From: Actinomycetota bacterium
GTDB taxonomy: Bacteria > Actinomycetota > Acidimicrobiia > Acidimicrobiales > JAJPHE01
DNA: 37,899 bases
Direction: 5' to 3'
NCBI GenBank assembly: GCA_027315345.1
Contig: DAHUYE010000093.1
Location: 1-37,899 of the forward strand
Shown here: in pieces, positions 1 to 7,942 of the stretch
How the letters are laid out: each line of letters opens with the position of its first letter
Position numbering within the stretch: position 1 is the first letter of the stretch
The notes under the pieces: generated by a model
Seen by the model: the letters and a program-made list of their open reading frames with translations, nothing else
Told to the model about the DNA's origin: nothing
The model's database searches: none
Program-made: the position numbers and the translations under genes

Positions 1-141
1 CCAGTTCCCTCCTTTGATGAACTGGACCACGCCGACCTTCCAGCCCCGGGCCCAGGCCCGGCCCATAACGCCGAAGGCGGCTGACGACTTGCCCTTTCCG
101 TGACCGGTGTTGACCAGGACTATCGACTCGGCGCGGGCCAC
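1..141 (-). CDS. cobO: Corrinoid adenosyltransferase CobO/BtuR, N-terminal part (cut by window edge)
   Basis: Adenosylates cob(I)yrinic acid diamide or cobalamin with ATP during coenzyme B12 synthesis in the cytoplasm. Only about 47 residues are inside the window. They hold the family's P-loop, TGHGKGKSSAAFG, followed by GWKVGVVQFIKGG, which is the usual first strand and loop of CobO. The only standard start codon in frame after the upstream stop at 265-267 is GTG at 139-141, which gives a very short N-terminus before the P-loop; an unusual start further upstream cannot be excluded. It lies downstream of and in the same direction as the sugar-nucleotide genes, with about 120 bases between, and no functional link to them is apparent. 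The family is secure; the start is not. Confidence 0.85.
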   Translation of the reverse strand, partial: MARAESIVLVNTGHGKGKSSAAFGVMGRAWARGWKVGVVQFIKGGNW

Positions 142-264
142 AGATCGACAGTACCGGTAGGCAGCGGGCCTGGGGTCAGGCGGCCCGGCCCGACTACCAG
201 TACCTGCCGGCCTCCCGGTCAGCTCCGGAACGGCTCGGTCCCGGTCCCGGTCCCGTCGATGCCG

Positions 265-1002
265 TCATACCGCCTCCCCTCCGCCCGGCCCCAACCACGG
301 GGCTCGGCCCGAGTCCAGCAGACTCTGGAGGTCCTGGCGGTCCTTGTAGGTGTCCATCGACTGCCAGAAACCCTGGTGGCGGAAGGCGTAGAGCCGGCCG
401 TCGCGGGCCAGGGCAGGCAGCACCTCGGTCTCCAGGTCCCCGCTGGAGTCCTCCACGGCCGCCCGCTCGAACACGAAGAAGCCGGCGTTGATCCAGTGAT
501 CGGTGAGGACCGGGTTCTCCAGGAACTCGGTCACCCGGCCGTCGGTTCCGGCCGCCAGGGTTCCGTACTGGCTGGGTAGCGGGACGGTGGTGACGGTGGC
601 GGCCGCCCCGCGTTCCTGGTGGAAGCGGATGAGTTCGCTCAGGTCCACGTCACCCAGCCCGTCGGCGTAGCTGGCCAGGAAGCGCTCCCCGCCGCAGCGG
701 GGAGCCACGGCCCGCAGCCGGTCGCCCTTATCGGCGTCGAGGCCGGTGTCGAAGACCTCCACCCGGCGGCCGGGCGGGGAGACCGAGTAGCGCTCGGCCA
801 GCAGGTCGTAGCGGTAACCACCGGCCAGGAGGAACCGGGTGTGGCCCTGGCGAGCGTAGATGTCCATCACGTGTTCGACCACCGGGCGGCCCCCCACCTC
901 CAGGAGAGGCTTGGGGATCTCGGCCGTGTCCGGATAGGCGCGTACGCCCCGGCCCCCGCACAACAGCACCACGTCCAGGCCGGGCTCGGACCTCCCGGTC
1001 AC
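265..1002 (-). CDS. Glucose-1-phosphate cytidylyltransferase-like nucleotidyltransferase (RfbF family)
   Basis: Predicted to transfer a nucleotide (CMP in the RfbF family) to a sugar 1-phosphate and so supply an NDP-sugar for cell-surface glycans. The 245 residues open with the nucleotide-binding stretch LLCGGRGVRAYPDTAEIPKP, where the G-G-x-G-x-R signature and the later Lys-Pro are typical. The middle has YADGLGDVDL, matching the YGDG metal/sugar site of RfbF, with Ala for Gly. The C-terminal part has INAGFFVFE and GFWQSMDTYKD, which are close to RfbF's WINGGFFV and GFWQPMDT. The GTG start at 1000-1002 overlaps the TGA of the upstream epimerase by 4 bases, so the two are translationally coupled and probably act in one pathway. 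The sugar specificity cannot be read from the sequence. Confidence 0.85.
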   Translation of the reverse strand: MTGRSEPGLDVVLLCGGRGVRAYPDTAEIPKPLLEVGGRPVVEHVMDIYARQGHTRFLLAGGYRYDLLAERYSVSPPGRRVEVFDTGLDADKGDRLRAVAPRCGGERFLASYADGLGDVDLSELIRFHQERGAAATVTTVPLPSQYGTLAAGTDGRVTEFLENPVLTDHWINAGFFVFERAAVEDSSGDLETEVLPALARDGRLYAFRHQGFWQSMDTYKDRQDLQSLLDSGRAPWLGPGGGEAV

Positions 1003-1997
1003 GCCCGCCCCGGGCGCAGCAGGGGGTTACCGGCCTCCCACTCGGCGCGGTACCACTCCACCGTCTTGGCCAGCCCCTCGCTCAGATCATGGGCCGGCGC
1101 CCAGCCCAGTCGTTCCCGGGCCCGGCGGTTGTCACAGAACATGGACCAGATCTCGGTGGGCCGGTGGGACAAAGCGCCGAATCGAGCCTCGATGGGGTTG
1201 CCCATCAACTCCAACACCAGGCGGGTGAGGTCCCGGATGGAAACCTCCTGCCCGCAGCCGAGGTTGATGACGCTGCCCTCATTGCCCGGCGGCGCGGCCA
1301 GGGCGGCCACGAAGCCGGCGGCTAGGTCCTCGACGTAGTTGAACTCCCGGGTCTGGCGGCCATCGGTCATCAACAGTTCGCCCCGGCGCAGGGCGGTCAG
1401 GATGATCTCGGGGATGACCCGGTCCGGGGTCTGCCAGGGACCGTAGGCGTTGAAGGGACGGAGGCAGACGATGGGCCAGCCGTAGGCCTGGTGGAACATG
1501 AGGGCGTAACGCTCCCCGGCGTATTTGGAAACCGAATAGGGCGAGACCGGGTTGACCGGACCGTCCTCCCGGAAGGGGGAGGGGGTGTCCCCGTAGATCT
1601 CACTGGTGCCGGTGTACAGGAAGCGCCGGTAGCGCCCGCCCAGGGCCTGGAGCAGGTTGACCGTGCCCTGGATGTTGGTGGTGATGTTCTCGTCCACTCG
1701 CCGGAAGGACTTGCCCACGTGGGTGAAGGCGGCCAGGTGGGCCACCAGTTCCGGCTCCACCGTCCGGGCCATGGCCTCCATGGCCGAACGATCGGTGATG
1801 TTGGCCTCCACCAGGCGCAGGTCGGAGCTGACGTCGGCCAGGCGGGGCGGCATCACCGAGGAGACCGAGGATGACATGGCGTAGACGTCGGCGCCGGCGG
1901 CCAGCAGGGCCCGGACCACGTGCGAACCGATGAATCCGCCCGCCCCGGTGACCAGCACCCGCCGCCCGCTGAGCCCTGCTTCGGTTGCCATCGCCAT
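999..1997 (-). CDS. NAD-dependent epimerase/dehydratase (extended SDR), likely NDP-sugar 4,6-dehydratase or epimerase
   Basis: Extended short-chain dehydrogenase that should act on a nucleotide sugar with bound NAD. The 332 residues begin with the Rossmann motif VTGAGGFIGSHV at about residue 15. The catalytic pair Tyr-x3-Lys is in PYSVSKYAGE at about 150-160. The active-site strand reads YTGTSEIYG; the Thr-Ser-Glu order resembles dehydratases (SSE in GMD, TDE in RmlB) more than plain epimerases. CLRPFNAYGPWQ and the C-terminal NLGCGQEVSI are also typical of the family. The 4-base overlap with the downstream cytidylyltransferase-like gene suggests a CDP-sugar substrate, which is inference. Two ATG codons are possible, at 1997 and 1991. 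No clear ribosome site is seen, and the gene lies 91 bases after the TetR gene on the same strand. Confidence 0.85.
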   Translation of the reverse strand: MAMATEAGLSGRRVLVTGAGGFIGSHVVRALLAAGADVYAMSSSVSSVMPPRLADVSSDLRLVEANITDRSAMEAMARTVEPELVAHLAAFTHVGKSFRRVDENITTNIQGTVNLLQALGGRYRRFLYTGTSEIYGDTPSPFREDGPVNPVSPYSVSKYAGERYALMFHQAYGWPIVCLRPFNAYGPWQTPDRVIPEIILTALRRGELLMTDGRQTREFNYVEDLAAGFVAALAAPPGNEGSVINLGCGQEVSIRDLTRLVLELMGNPIEARFGALSHRPTEIWSMFCDNRRARERLGWAPAHDLSEGLAKTVEWYRAEWEAGNPLLRPGRA

Positions 1998-2088
1998 GGG
2001 CCTGCTCAGGCCCCGAAGGATCCGTGCCGGCCGGCGCCGGCGCTGAAGCGGGTCGCCCCGGCCGGACCGGCCGGCGGATTCGGGTCGC

Positions 2089-2706
2089 TCAAACCGGGTC
2101 CGCCTCCGGGCGGATCGAGCGCAGGCCGGCCCAGGCCAGCTCGGCCAGCCGGTTGGCCATGGTCTCGATGCCCCCGGGGTCGACCAGTTGGGGGTCGATG
2201 AGGGCCCGGCGGCCGGTGGCCTCGGCCATGCCGACCAGAGCCAGGGCCAGCTGGCGGCGCTGCCGGGTGCCGATGCCGGCCTCGATGAGCGGGGCGATGG
2301 TCTCGGCCATGGCCACCTCCAGGTGGTCCACCGCCGCCGTCAGCTCCCGGTCGTGTCGGGACCCGCCCACGAAGAGCAACTGGAAGGCGGACCGATGCTC
2401 GACCACGAAGCGGAAGTAGGCCGTGAAGCCGGCCCGGACCTGCTGATGGGGCCCATCGGCGGCGGCCACGGCCTTCTCCACCTCCTCCAGCAGCAGGTGG
2501 CTCACCTCCTCCAGCAACTCGGCGTAAAGGGCCCGCTTGGAGCGAAAGTGCTGGTACAGCACCGGTTTGGTGACCCCGGCCGCCTCGGCCAGATCCGACA
2601 TGGATGTGCCGTCGAATCCCTTCTCGGCAAAATGCCCGACCGACACGTCGAGCAGCTGCCGGCGCCGTTCGGCCGCCGGGAGGCGGGAGCTCGGTGCCGT
2701 GGCCAT
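2089..2706 (-). CDS. TetR-family transcriptional regulator
   Basis: DNA-binding repressor type. The N-terminal helix-turn-helix covers about residues 10-55: RRQLLDVSVGHFAEKGFDG, then TSMSDLAEAAGVTKPVLYQHF with the recognition helix ending in the usual YxHF. The rest is an alpha-helical ligand domain of about 150 residues with a possible TetR_C-type pattern (FVVEHRSAFQLLF); no ligand can be named. The start was set at ATG 2706 rather than an upstream in-frame ATG at 2769, because a TACCGT hexamer (minus strand, 2719-2714) sits exactly 7 bases before it, the leaderless pattern seen across this window. The total is about 205 residues, normal for TetR. It may control itself, the sugar genes downstream, or the small gene divergent to it. 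Confidence 0.9.
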   Translation of the reverse strand: MATAPSSRLPAAERRRQLLDVSVGHFAEKGFDGTSMSDLAEAAGVTKPVLYQHFRSKRALYAELLEEVSHLLLEEVEKAVAAADGPHQQVRAGFTAYFRFVVEHRSAFQLLFVGGSRHDRELTAAVDHLEVAMAETIAPLIEAGIGTRQRRQLALALVGMAEATGRRALIDPQLVDPGGIETMANRLAELAWAGLRSIRPEADPV

Positions 2707-2713
2707 GGCTCTC

Positions 2714-2719
2714 ACGGTA
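2714..2719 (-). promoter_or_regulatory. Predicted -10 element of the TetR gene
   Basis: TACCGT followed by 7 bases and then ATG. This fits a TANNNT -10 hexamer with transcription beginning at the start codon (leaderless mRNA). No -35 hexamer is apparent in the GC-rich DNA upstream. Confidence 0.5.
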
Positions 2720-2774
2720 ACAACGGGGCGGGGCCGGGCAGGAGCCGGGCCGATCGGCGGCGAACTCATCGGAC

Positions 2775-2915
2775 GTGACCGCGCCGCCCAAAAACAAGCC
2801 GGCCAAGCAGACCCGGCGGCCTCCTGAGCCCATTCGTCCGGGCGGCGCGGTCATGTCCAATCTGTCCCTACTGGCCGTCCAGGCCGCCCGGCGCCGGGCC
2901 GAGCGCCCCCGCTGA
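2775..2915 (+). CDS. Possible small basic protein (46 residues), unrecognised
   Basis: A GTG-started reading frame of 46 codons fills the gap between the divergent TetR gene and the stop of the glycosyltransferase, ending 1 base before that stop codon. The product is strongly basic and proline-rich: a lysine/arginine-rich N-terminal half (PPKNKPAKQTRRPPEP), then a short amphipathic stretch MSNLSLLAVQAARRRAERPR. About 39 of 46 codons end in G or C, as in the neighbouring real genes. There is no TANNNT element at leaderless spacing and no convincing Shine-Dalgarno sequence, so the call is tentative. An internal ATG at 2853 could start a 20-residue peptide instead. I recognise no family. Confidence 0.35.
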   Translation: MTAPPKNKPAKQTRRPPEPIRPGGAVMSNLSLLAVQAARRRAERPR

Positions 2916-2916
2916 C

Positions 2917-3945
2917 TCAGCCGGTCCGGCGTTCTTCCAGCTCGTCCAGGAGGCCGGCCAGGATGGTGGGCAGATCGTCCAGGCCGAGCCGATCGGCGGC
3001 CACGGCCCGGTTGTGCTCGAGTAGGGCGGCGTCGGGGTCTTCCACGAAGGCGGCCAGCTCGCCCACCCCCCGGAACCATCTGAAGCCCAGCGCCATCAAC
3101 TCCTCGGCCACCGGGTAGGGCCCGACCAGGACGGGGCGGCGGTGGATGGACGCCTCCACGGCCGGGTTACCGAATCCCTCCCAGGAGGACGGCAGCACCA
3201 CGGCGTCGGCGGCGGCGTAGGCCCCGGCCATGTCCACCGGGGCGGGCCGGTGGATCACCGGCACCGTGGCGGCGTCGAAGAGGCGATCGAGCTCGGGCTG
3301 GTAGCCCTCCTCGGCCGGCCCGGTCAGCCAGAAGGTGGCCCCCATGGCCTCGGCGGCGGCCAGCCCGCCGGCCACGTTCTTGCGGGGTATGGCCCGGGTG
3401 GGCTGAAGGATCAGGCGGGCGCCCGGGTCGAGGTCCAGGGCCCGGCGGGTGGCGGCGCCGTCCCCCGGGGCCGGGTCGGTCCGGAAACGGTTGTGCACGG
3501 TGACGGCCCGAATCCCCCGGGACTGCAGCTGGACCCGGCTCAGGTCATTTACGGTGACGTGGGCCCAGCCCGGATCGTCGGCCACCCTGTCCCCCAGGCC
3601 GGGGCGCTGCCAGGCCAGGTCATGGTGGTGGAGGAGTCCGGGCCGGCCCCGCATGGCCGCCGCCACCGCCTCGGAGGCAGCCGGGTGGAGGGGCAGGGAG
3701 CAGATGTTCTCGGCCACCACCAGGTCGGCGCCGGCCAGGGCCGCCTGCAGCGCCGCCGCTTCGGGCACTCCCCGGTCCCAGGCCCCCAGGTTGGCCACCA
3801 GCACGTCGGCAATCCCGGCCCCGGCCACCGTGGTCACCTCCAGGCCCAGTTGCTCCAGGGCCCGGCGCCACTTTTCGGCCTCGACTGAAACCCCGTCCAA
3901 CCCACCCAGGCGGTAGGAGACCATTGCCACCCGGCGGAAGCCCAC
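2917..3945 (-). CDS. GT4-type glycosyltransferase
   Basis: Cytoplasmic transferase of the GT-B fold, expected to add a sugar from an NDP-sugar to a surface glycan or lipid. The 342 residues show an N-terminal acceptor domain and a C-terminal donor domain. The donor domain begins around LILQPTRAIPRKNVAGGLA, the usual R-x4-K hinge, and carries the signature VLPSSWEGFGNPAVEA, which is the E-x7-E type motif of the family. YAAADAVVLPSS is also typical. The GTG start at 3945 is supported by a TACCTT hexamer 8 bases before it; an ATG seven codons later (3924) is the alternative. It is divergent from the crotonase gene and fits the polysaccharide context of cytidylyltransferase, epimerase and gmd nearby. 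The sugar is unknown. Confidence 0.88.
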   Translation of the reverse strand: MGFRRVAMVSYRLGGLDGVSVEAEKWRRALEQLGLEVTTVAGAGIADVLVANLGAWDRGVPEAAALQAALAGADLVVAENICSLPLHPAASEAVAAAMRGRPGLLHHHDLAWQRPGLGDRVADDPGWAHVTVNDLSRVQLQSRGIRAVTVHNRFRTDPAPGDGAATRRALDLDPGARLILQPTRAIPRKNVAGGLAAAEAMGATFWLTGPAEEGYQPELDRLFDAATVPVIHRPAPVDMAGAYAAADAVVLPSSWEGFGNPAVEASIHRRPVLVGPYPVAEELMALGFRWFRGVGELAAFVEDPDAALLEHNRAVAADRLGLDDLPTILAGLLDELEERRTG

Positions 3946-3953
3946 TGGCGCCG

Positions 3954-3963
3954 AAGGTAGCGT
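3954..3963. promoter_or_regulatory. Bidirectional -10 element with shared TA (glycosyltransferase / crotonase)
   Basis: The 10 bases AAGGTAGCGT read TAGCGT on the plus strand (3958-3963), 8 bases before the GTG at 3972. They read TACCTT on the minus strand (3959-3954), 8 bases before the GTG at 3945. Both hexamers use the same TA at 3958-3959. Both genes would give leaderless transcripts. Confidence 0.5.
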
Positions 3964-3971
3964 CGCCGGCC

Positions 3972-4745
3972 GTGGCCGAGGTCCTGTACCAGTCCAGGGG
4001 TGGCACGGCCACCCTCACCATCAACCGTCCCGAGCGACGCAACTCCATGACCCAGGCGGTGGTCGAGGAACTGCGGGCGGCGCTGGCCCGGGCCCGGGAC
4101 GACGCCGGGGTGCGGGTGGTGGTGCTGACCGGCGCCGGGGAAAAAGCCTTCTGTTCCGGGGTGGATTTGAGCGGGGGAGCCGACGGCGGCTTCCTGGGCG
4201 ACCACGCCGGGCGGGGTGAGCTGCCCGCCCTTTTCACCGACCTGTGGTCCCTGGGCAAGCCCACCATCGCCCGGGTGCGGGGTTTCGCCCTGGCCGGCGG
4301 CTTCGGCCTGGCCCTGGCCTGTGACTTCGTCATCGCCTCGGATGACTCCCAGTTCGGCGCCCCGGAGGTGAACGTCGGGCTGTGGCCCTACGTGATAACC
4401 GTTCCGCTGGTCCGCTCCATGCCTCCCAAGCGGGCCCTGGAGTTGATGATGACCGGCCGGCGGGTCGACGCCGCCGAGGCCCTGTCCATCGGCTTCCTCA
4501 ACCGGGTGGTGCCGGCCGAGGACCTGGACGGGGCCGTGTCCGAGCTGGCCGCCCGGCTGGCGGCGGCGTCGCCGATCGTGATGAAGATGGGCCGGGACAG
4601 CTTCTACTCGGTCATGGACCTGCCCGCCGATGCCGCCCTGCGCCATCTGCACGCCCAGCTCAGCCTGACCACTCTGACCGAGGATGCCCGGGAGGGCATG
4701 GCCGCTTTCAACGAAAAGCGCCGGCCGGTCTGGAAGGGCCGCTAA
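3972..4745 (+). CDS. Enoyl-CoA hydratase/isomerase-family protein (crotonase A)
   Basis: Crotonase-fold enzyme acting on a coenzyme A thioester; 257 residues, usual length. The N-terminal half has TINRPERRNSM and GAGEKAFCSGVDLSGG, which form the CoA pocket and first oxyanion-hole strand. The second oxyanion loop is FALAGGFGLALACDFVIAS. The first catalytic glutamate of true hydratases (GGGCE-L) is glycine here, whereas the second (PE in FGAPEVNVG) is kept. Simple hydration is therefore doubtful, and an isomerase or other crotonase reaction is likelier. The start was set at GTG 3972, using the TAGCGT element 8 bases upstream; an in-frame ATG at 3924 would lie inside the divergent glycosyltransferase. 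The end lies in a 24-base tandem duplication. Confidence 0.88.
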   Translation: MAEVLYQSRGGTATLTINRPERRNSMTQAVVEELRAALARARDDAGVRVVVLTGAGEKAFCSGVDLSGGADGGFLGDHAGRGELPALFTDLWSLGKPTIARVRGFALAGGFGLALACDFVIASDDSQFGAPEVNVGLWPYVITVPLVRSMPPKRALELMMTGRRVDAAEALSIGFLNRVVPAEDLDGAVSELAARLAAASPIVMKMGRDSFYSVMDLPADAALRHLHAQLSLTTLTEDAREGMAAFNEKRRPVWKGR

Positions 4746-4766
4746 CCGGCCGGTCTGGAAGGGGCG

Positions 4767-4769
<3 letters not shown>
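4721..4769. repeat. 24-base tandem direct repeat (period 25) at convergent gene ends
   Basis: Positions 4721-4744 and 4746-4769 are identical at 23 of 24 bases (single C/G difference at the 19th base). The first copy encodes the last codons and stop of the crotonase. The second copy lies downstream of it and supplies the TAG stop (4767-4769, minus strand) of the converging XRE gene. It looks like a recent tandem slip duplication. Confidence 0.9.
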
Positions 4770-6235
<1,466 letters not shown>

Positions 6236-6239
6236 TCCG

Positions 6240-6989
6240 GTGGCCGATCCGATCGATCTCGACTGGAGGGACACCGCCACCGGCCTGCCCGTGGCGGTGG
6301 TGAGCATCCGCCGGCCGGCCCGGCGCAACGCCCTCGACACCGACGCCTGCGTGGCCCTGGCCGCAGCTCTGGAACAGGCCGGCGCCCGCCCGGCCCGGGC
6401 CGTGGTGCTGACCGGCTCGGAGGGCAGCTTCTGTGCCGGGGCCGACCTGGGCACGGTCCGGGATGCCGGCTTCGGCCCGGCCCTGCGATCGGTGCTGGAC
6501 GCCCTGGTCGACCTGCCCATCGTCTGCATAGCTGCCGTGGACGGGCCCGCCCTCGGCGCCGGGGTCCAGCTGGCCGTGTCCTGTGACCTGCGGGTGGCCA
6601 CTCCGGCGGCCCGCTTCGGGGTGCCGGCCGGCCGCCTGGGACTCATGGTCGATCACTGGACGGTGCGGCGGGTGTCGCTCCTGGCCGGCCAGGGCGTGGC
6701 CCGGGCCATGCTCCTGGGAGGAGTGCAGATGGACGGGGACCAGGCCGTGGCGGCCGGCTTCGCCCAGCGGGCCGGGGACCTTGATGCCGCCCTGGCCTGG
6801 GCCGGGGAGATAGCCGAACTGGCCCCTTTGACCTTGGCCGGTCACAAGCTGGCCCTCAACCGGGTGGAGATGGGAGCGGACGACGCCCGGGTGGAGGAGG
6901 CCCGGCGGCGGGCCTGGTCCTCGTCGGATCTGGAAGAGGGGATCACCGCCTTCCGGGAGCGCCGCCCGCCCCGTTTCCAGGGGGCCTGA
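6240..6989 (+). CDS. Crotonase-fold protein lacking both catalytic glutamates (crotonase B)
   Basis: 249-residue member of the enoyl-CoA hydratase superfamily, beginning at GTG 6240, 4 bases after gmd. Superfamily features are VSIRRPARRNALDT, GSEGSFCAGADLG (first oxyanion loop) and GPALGAGVQLAVSCDLRVA (second loop). At the two positions that carry the acid/base glutamates of hydratases it has Gln (GAGVQ) and Ala (FGVPAGRLG). It is therefore unlikely to hydrate enoyl-CoA by the usual mechanism. It may be a decarboxylase, hydrolase or isomerase using other residues, or a CoA-binding non-enzyme. The C-terminal EEGITAFRERRPPRFQG is a common crotonase tail. The tight spacing to gmd suggests co-transcription, but no pathway link is evident. 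Confidence 0.85.
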   Translation: MADPIDLDWRDTATGLPVAVVSIRRPARRNALDTDACVALAAALEQAGARPARAVVLTGSEGSFCAGADLGTVRDAGFGPALRSVLDALVDLPIVCIAAVDGPALGAGVQLAVSCDLRVATPAARFGVPAGRLGLMVDHWTVRRVSLLAGQGVARAMLLGGVQMDGDQAVAAGFAQRAGDLDAALAWAGEIAELAPLTLAGHKLALNRVEMGADDARVEEARRRAWSSSDLEEGITAFRERRPPRFQGA

Positions 6990-7009
6990 GGCGGCGCCCG
7001 CCACCCCGC

Positions 7010-7030
7010 CTGCCTAGACCCTGCCTAGAC
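7010..7030. repeat. Tandem 10-base repeat at sortase stop
   Basis: CTGCCTAGAC occurs at 7010-7019 and 7021-7030 with a single C between. The second copy contains the sortase TAG stop (7025-7027, minus strand). It resembles the larger duplication at 4721-4769, since it too lies between convergent gene ends. Confidence 0.8.
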
Positions 7031-7876
7031 GCTGGCCGGCAGGATGCGGACCAGGTTCTCGAAGAAGAAGTACAGCACCACCAGGAAGACCGGGGTGCCA
7101 CCCATCCAGGCCCACCACCGCAGCCGGCGGGATGCCGCCCACGAGGCCAGCCAGACCGCTATCCCCAACACCGCGAACAACACGATCTCCGGTATGGCCC
7201 CGCTCTGGCCGGACGTGAGGTTGGTGGGGGAGGAGGTCAGCTGGGTCCGGGTGGACGAGGCCGGGGTGACCGGGGCGGGAGTGGCGGCGCCGACCAGACG
7301 GGCCGAGACGATGAGACGGGTCGAGGCGCTGAAGCGGGGGTTACAGGTGGTCAGGGTAAGGCGGTTGTCCTTGGTCGGGGCCACCACGGCCACGTCGGAG
7401 GGGGACACGACCTGGCTGCCGGTGACGTCGTAGGTGTAGGTCGTCCCGCTCAACATGGTGATGTGGATGGGGTCCCCGGGCTTGAGGGCGTCCAGGTTGT
7501 AGAACGGCGCCCCGTAAGTGGTGCGGTGGCCGGCTATGGCCACGTTGCCGGGCTGGCCGGGCAGGGGAGTTCCGGTGTAGTGGCCGGGGCCCTTCTGCAG
7601 ATCGGACTCGCCCGTCCCTTCGACCAGGTACTTCTCCAGCCCGATCTTGGGGATCTGGATGATGCCGATGGCGTAGCCGGGCAATACCGGGCTGTAGGCG
7701 GCTGGGCCGGCCGTCTTGGCCGCCTGGGCCCGGGCGTGGAACTGCTGGGCCAGAGCCGCCTGGCTGTGGGATTCGGACACGCCCGTGCCCCACAACAGGT
7801 AGGCGACGAAGAGCCCGAGCAGGGTCCCCGCCGCCAGGAAGATCCGCCCGACCACCGCCAGTGTCGTCCGCAGCAC
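7025..7876 (-). CDS. Sortase, class E-like transpeptidase with N- and C-terminal membrane segments
   Basis: Membrane-anchored cysteine transpeptidase that would attach sorted proteins to the cell wall or join pilin-like subunits. An N-terminal membrane segment (about residues 5-28, TLAVVGRIFLAAGTLLGLFV) precedes the catalytic domain. The catalytic His is in NVAIAGHRTTYGAPF, the Cys in LTLTTCNP and the Arg in STRLIVSAR, as in actinobacterial class E sortases. A Thr/Ser-rich linker leads to two further membrane helices, ending in a WWAWMGG...VVLYFFFENL region, which is more than most sortases have. The start is GTG 7876, because TACCTT lies 7 bases before it; an upstream ATG at 7930 is less likely. 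No LPxTG-type substrate is visible nearby. It is divergent from ccmA. Confidence 0.88.
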   Translation of the reverse strand: MLRTTLAVVGRIFLAAGTLLGLFVAYLLWGTGVSESHSQAALAQQFHARAQAAKTAGPAAYSPVLPGYAIGIIQIPKIGLEKYLVEGTGESDLQKGPGHYTGTPLPGQPGNVAIAGHRTTYGAPFYNLDALKPGDPIHITMLSGTTYTYDVTGSQVVSPSDVAVVAPTKDNRLTLTTCNPRFSASTRLIVSARLVGAATPAPVTPASSTRTQLTSSPTNLTSGQSGAIPEIVLFAVLGIAVWLASWAASRRLRWWAWMGGTPVFLVVLYFFFENLVRILPASV

Positions 7877-7883
7877 AGCTCCG

Positions 7884-7889
7884 AAGGTA
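7884..7889 (-). promoter_or_regulatory. Predicted -10 element of the sortase gene
   Basis: TACCTT, 7 bases, then GTG at 7876. This is leaderless spacing and it decides the sortase start. Confidence 0.5.
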
Positions 7890-7924
7890 CCCCGGGCGCT
7901 TGGATCAGCCCGACCAGGCCCCCG

Positions 7925-7930
7925 TAGCAT
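7925..7930 (+). promoter_or_regulatory. Possible -10 element of the ccm operon
   Basis: TAGCAT lies 12 bases before the ccmA ATG, so a transcript would have a leader of only about 6 bases. A TTGGAT sequence 19 bases further upstream could serve as -35. Confidence 0.35.
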
Positions 7931-7942
7931 TGGCCGACGCCC

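Noticed and set aside
2006-3079. 357-codon minus-strand frame across the TetR gene and the gap
   Set aside because: Arg/Gly/Pro-rich shadow in another frame of the TetR and glycosyltransferase genes; no domain is visible.
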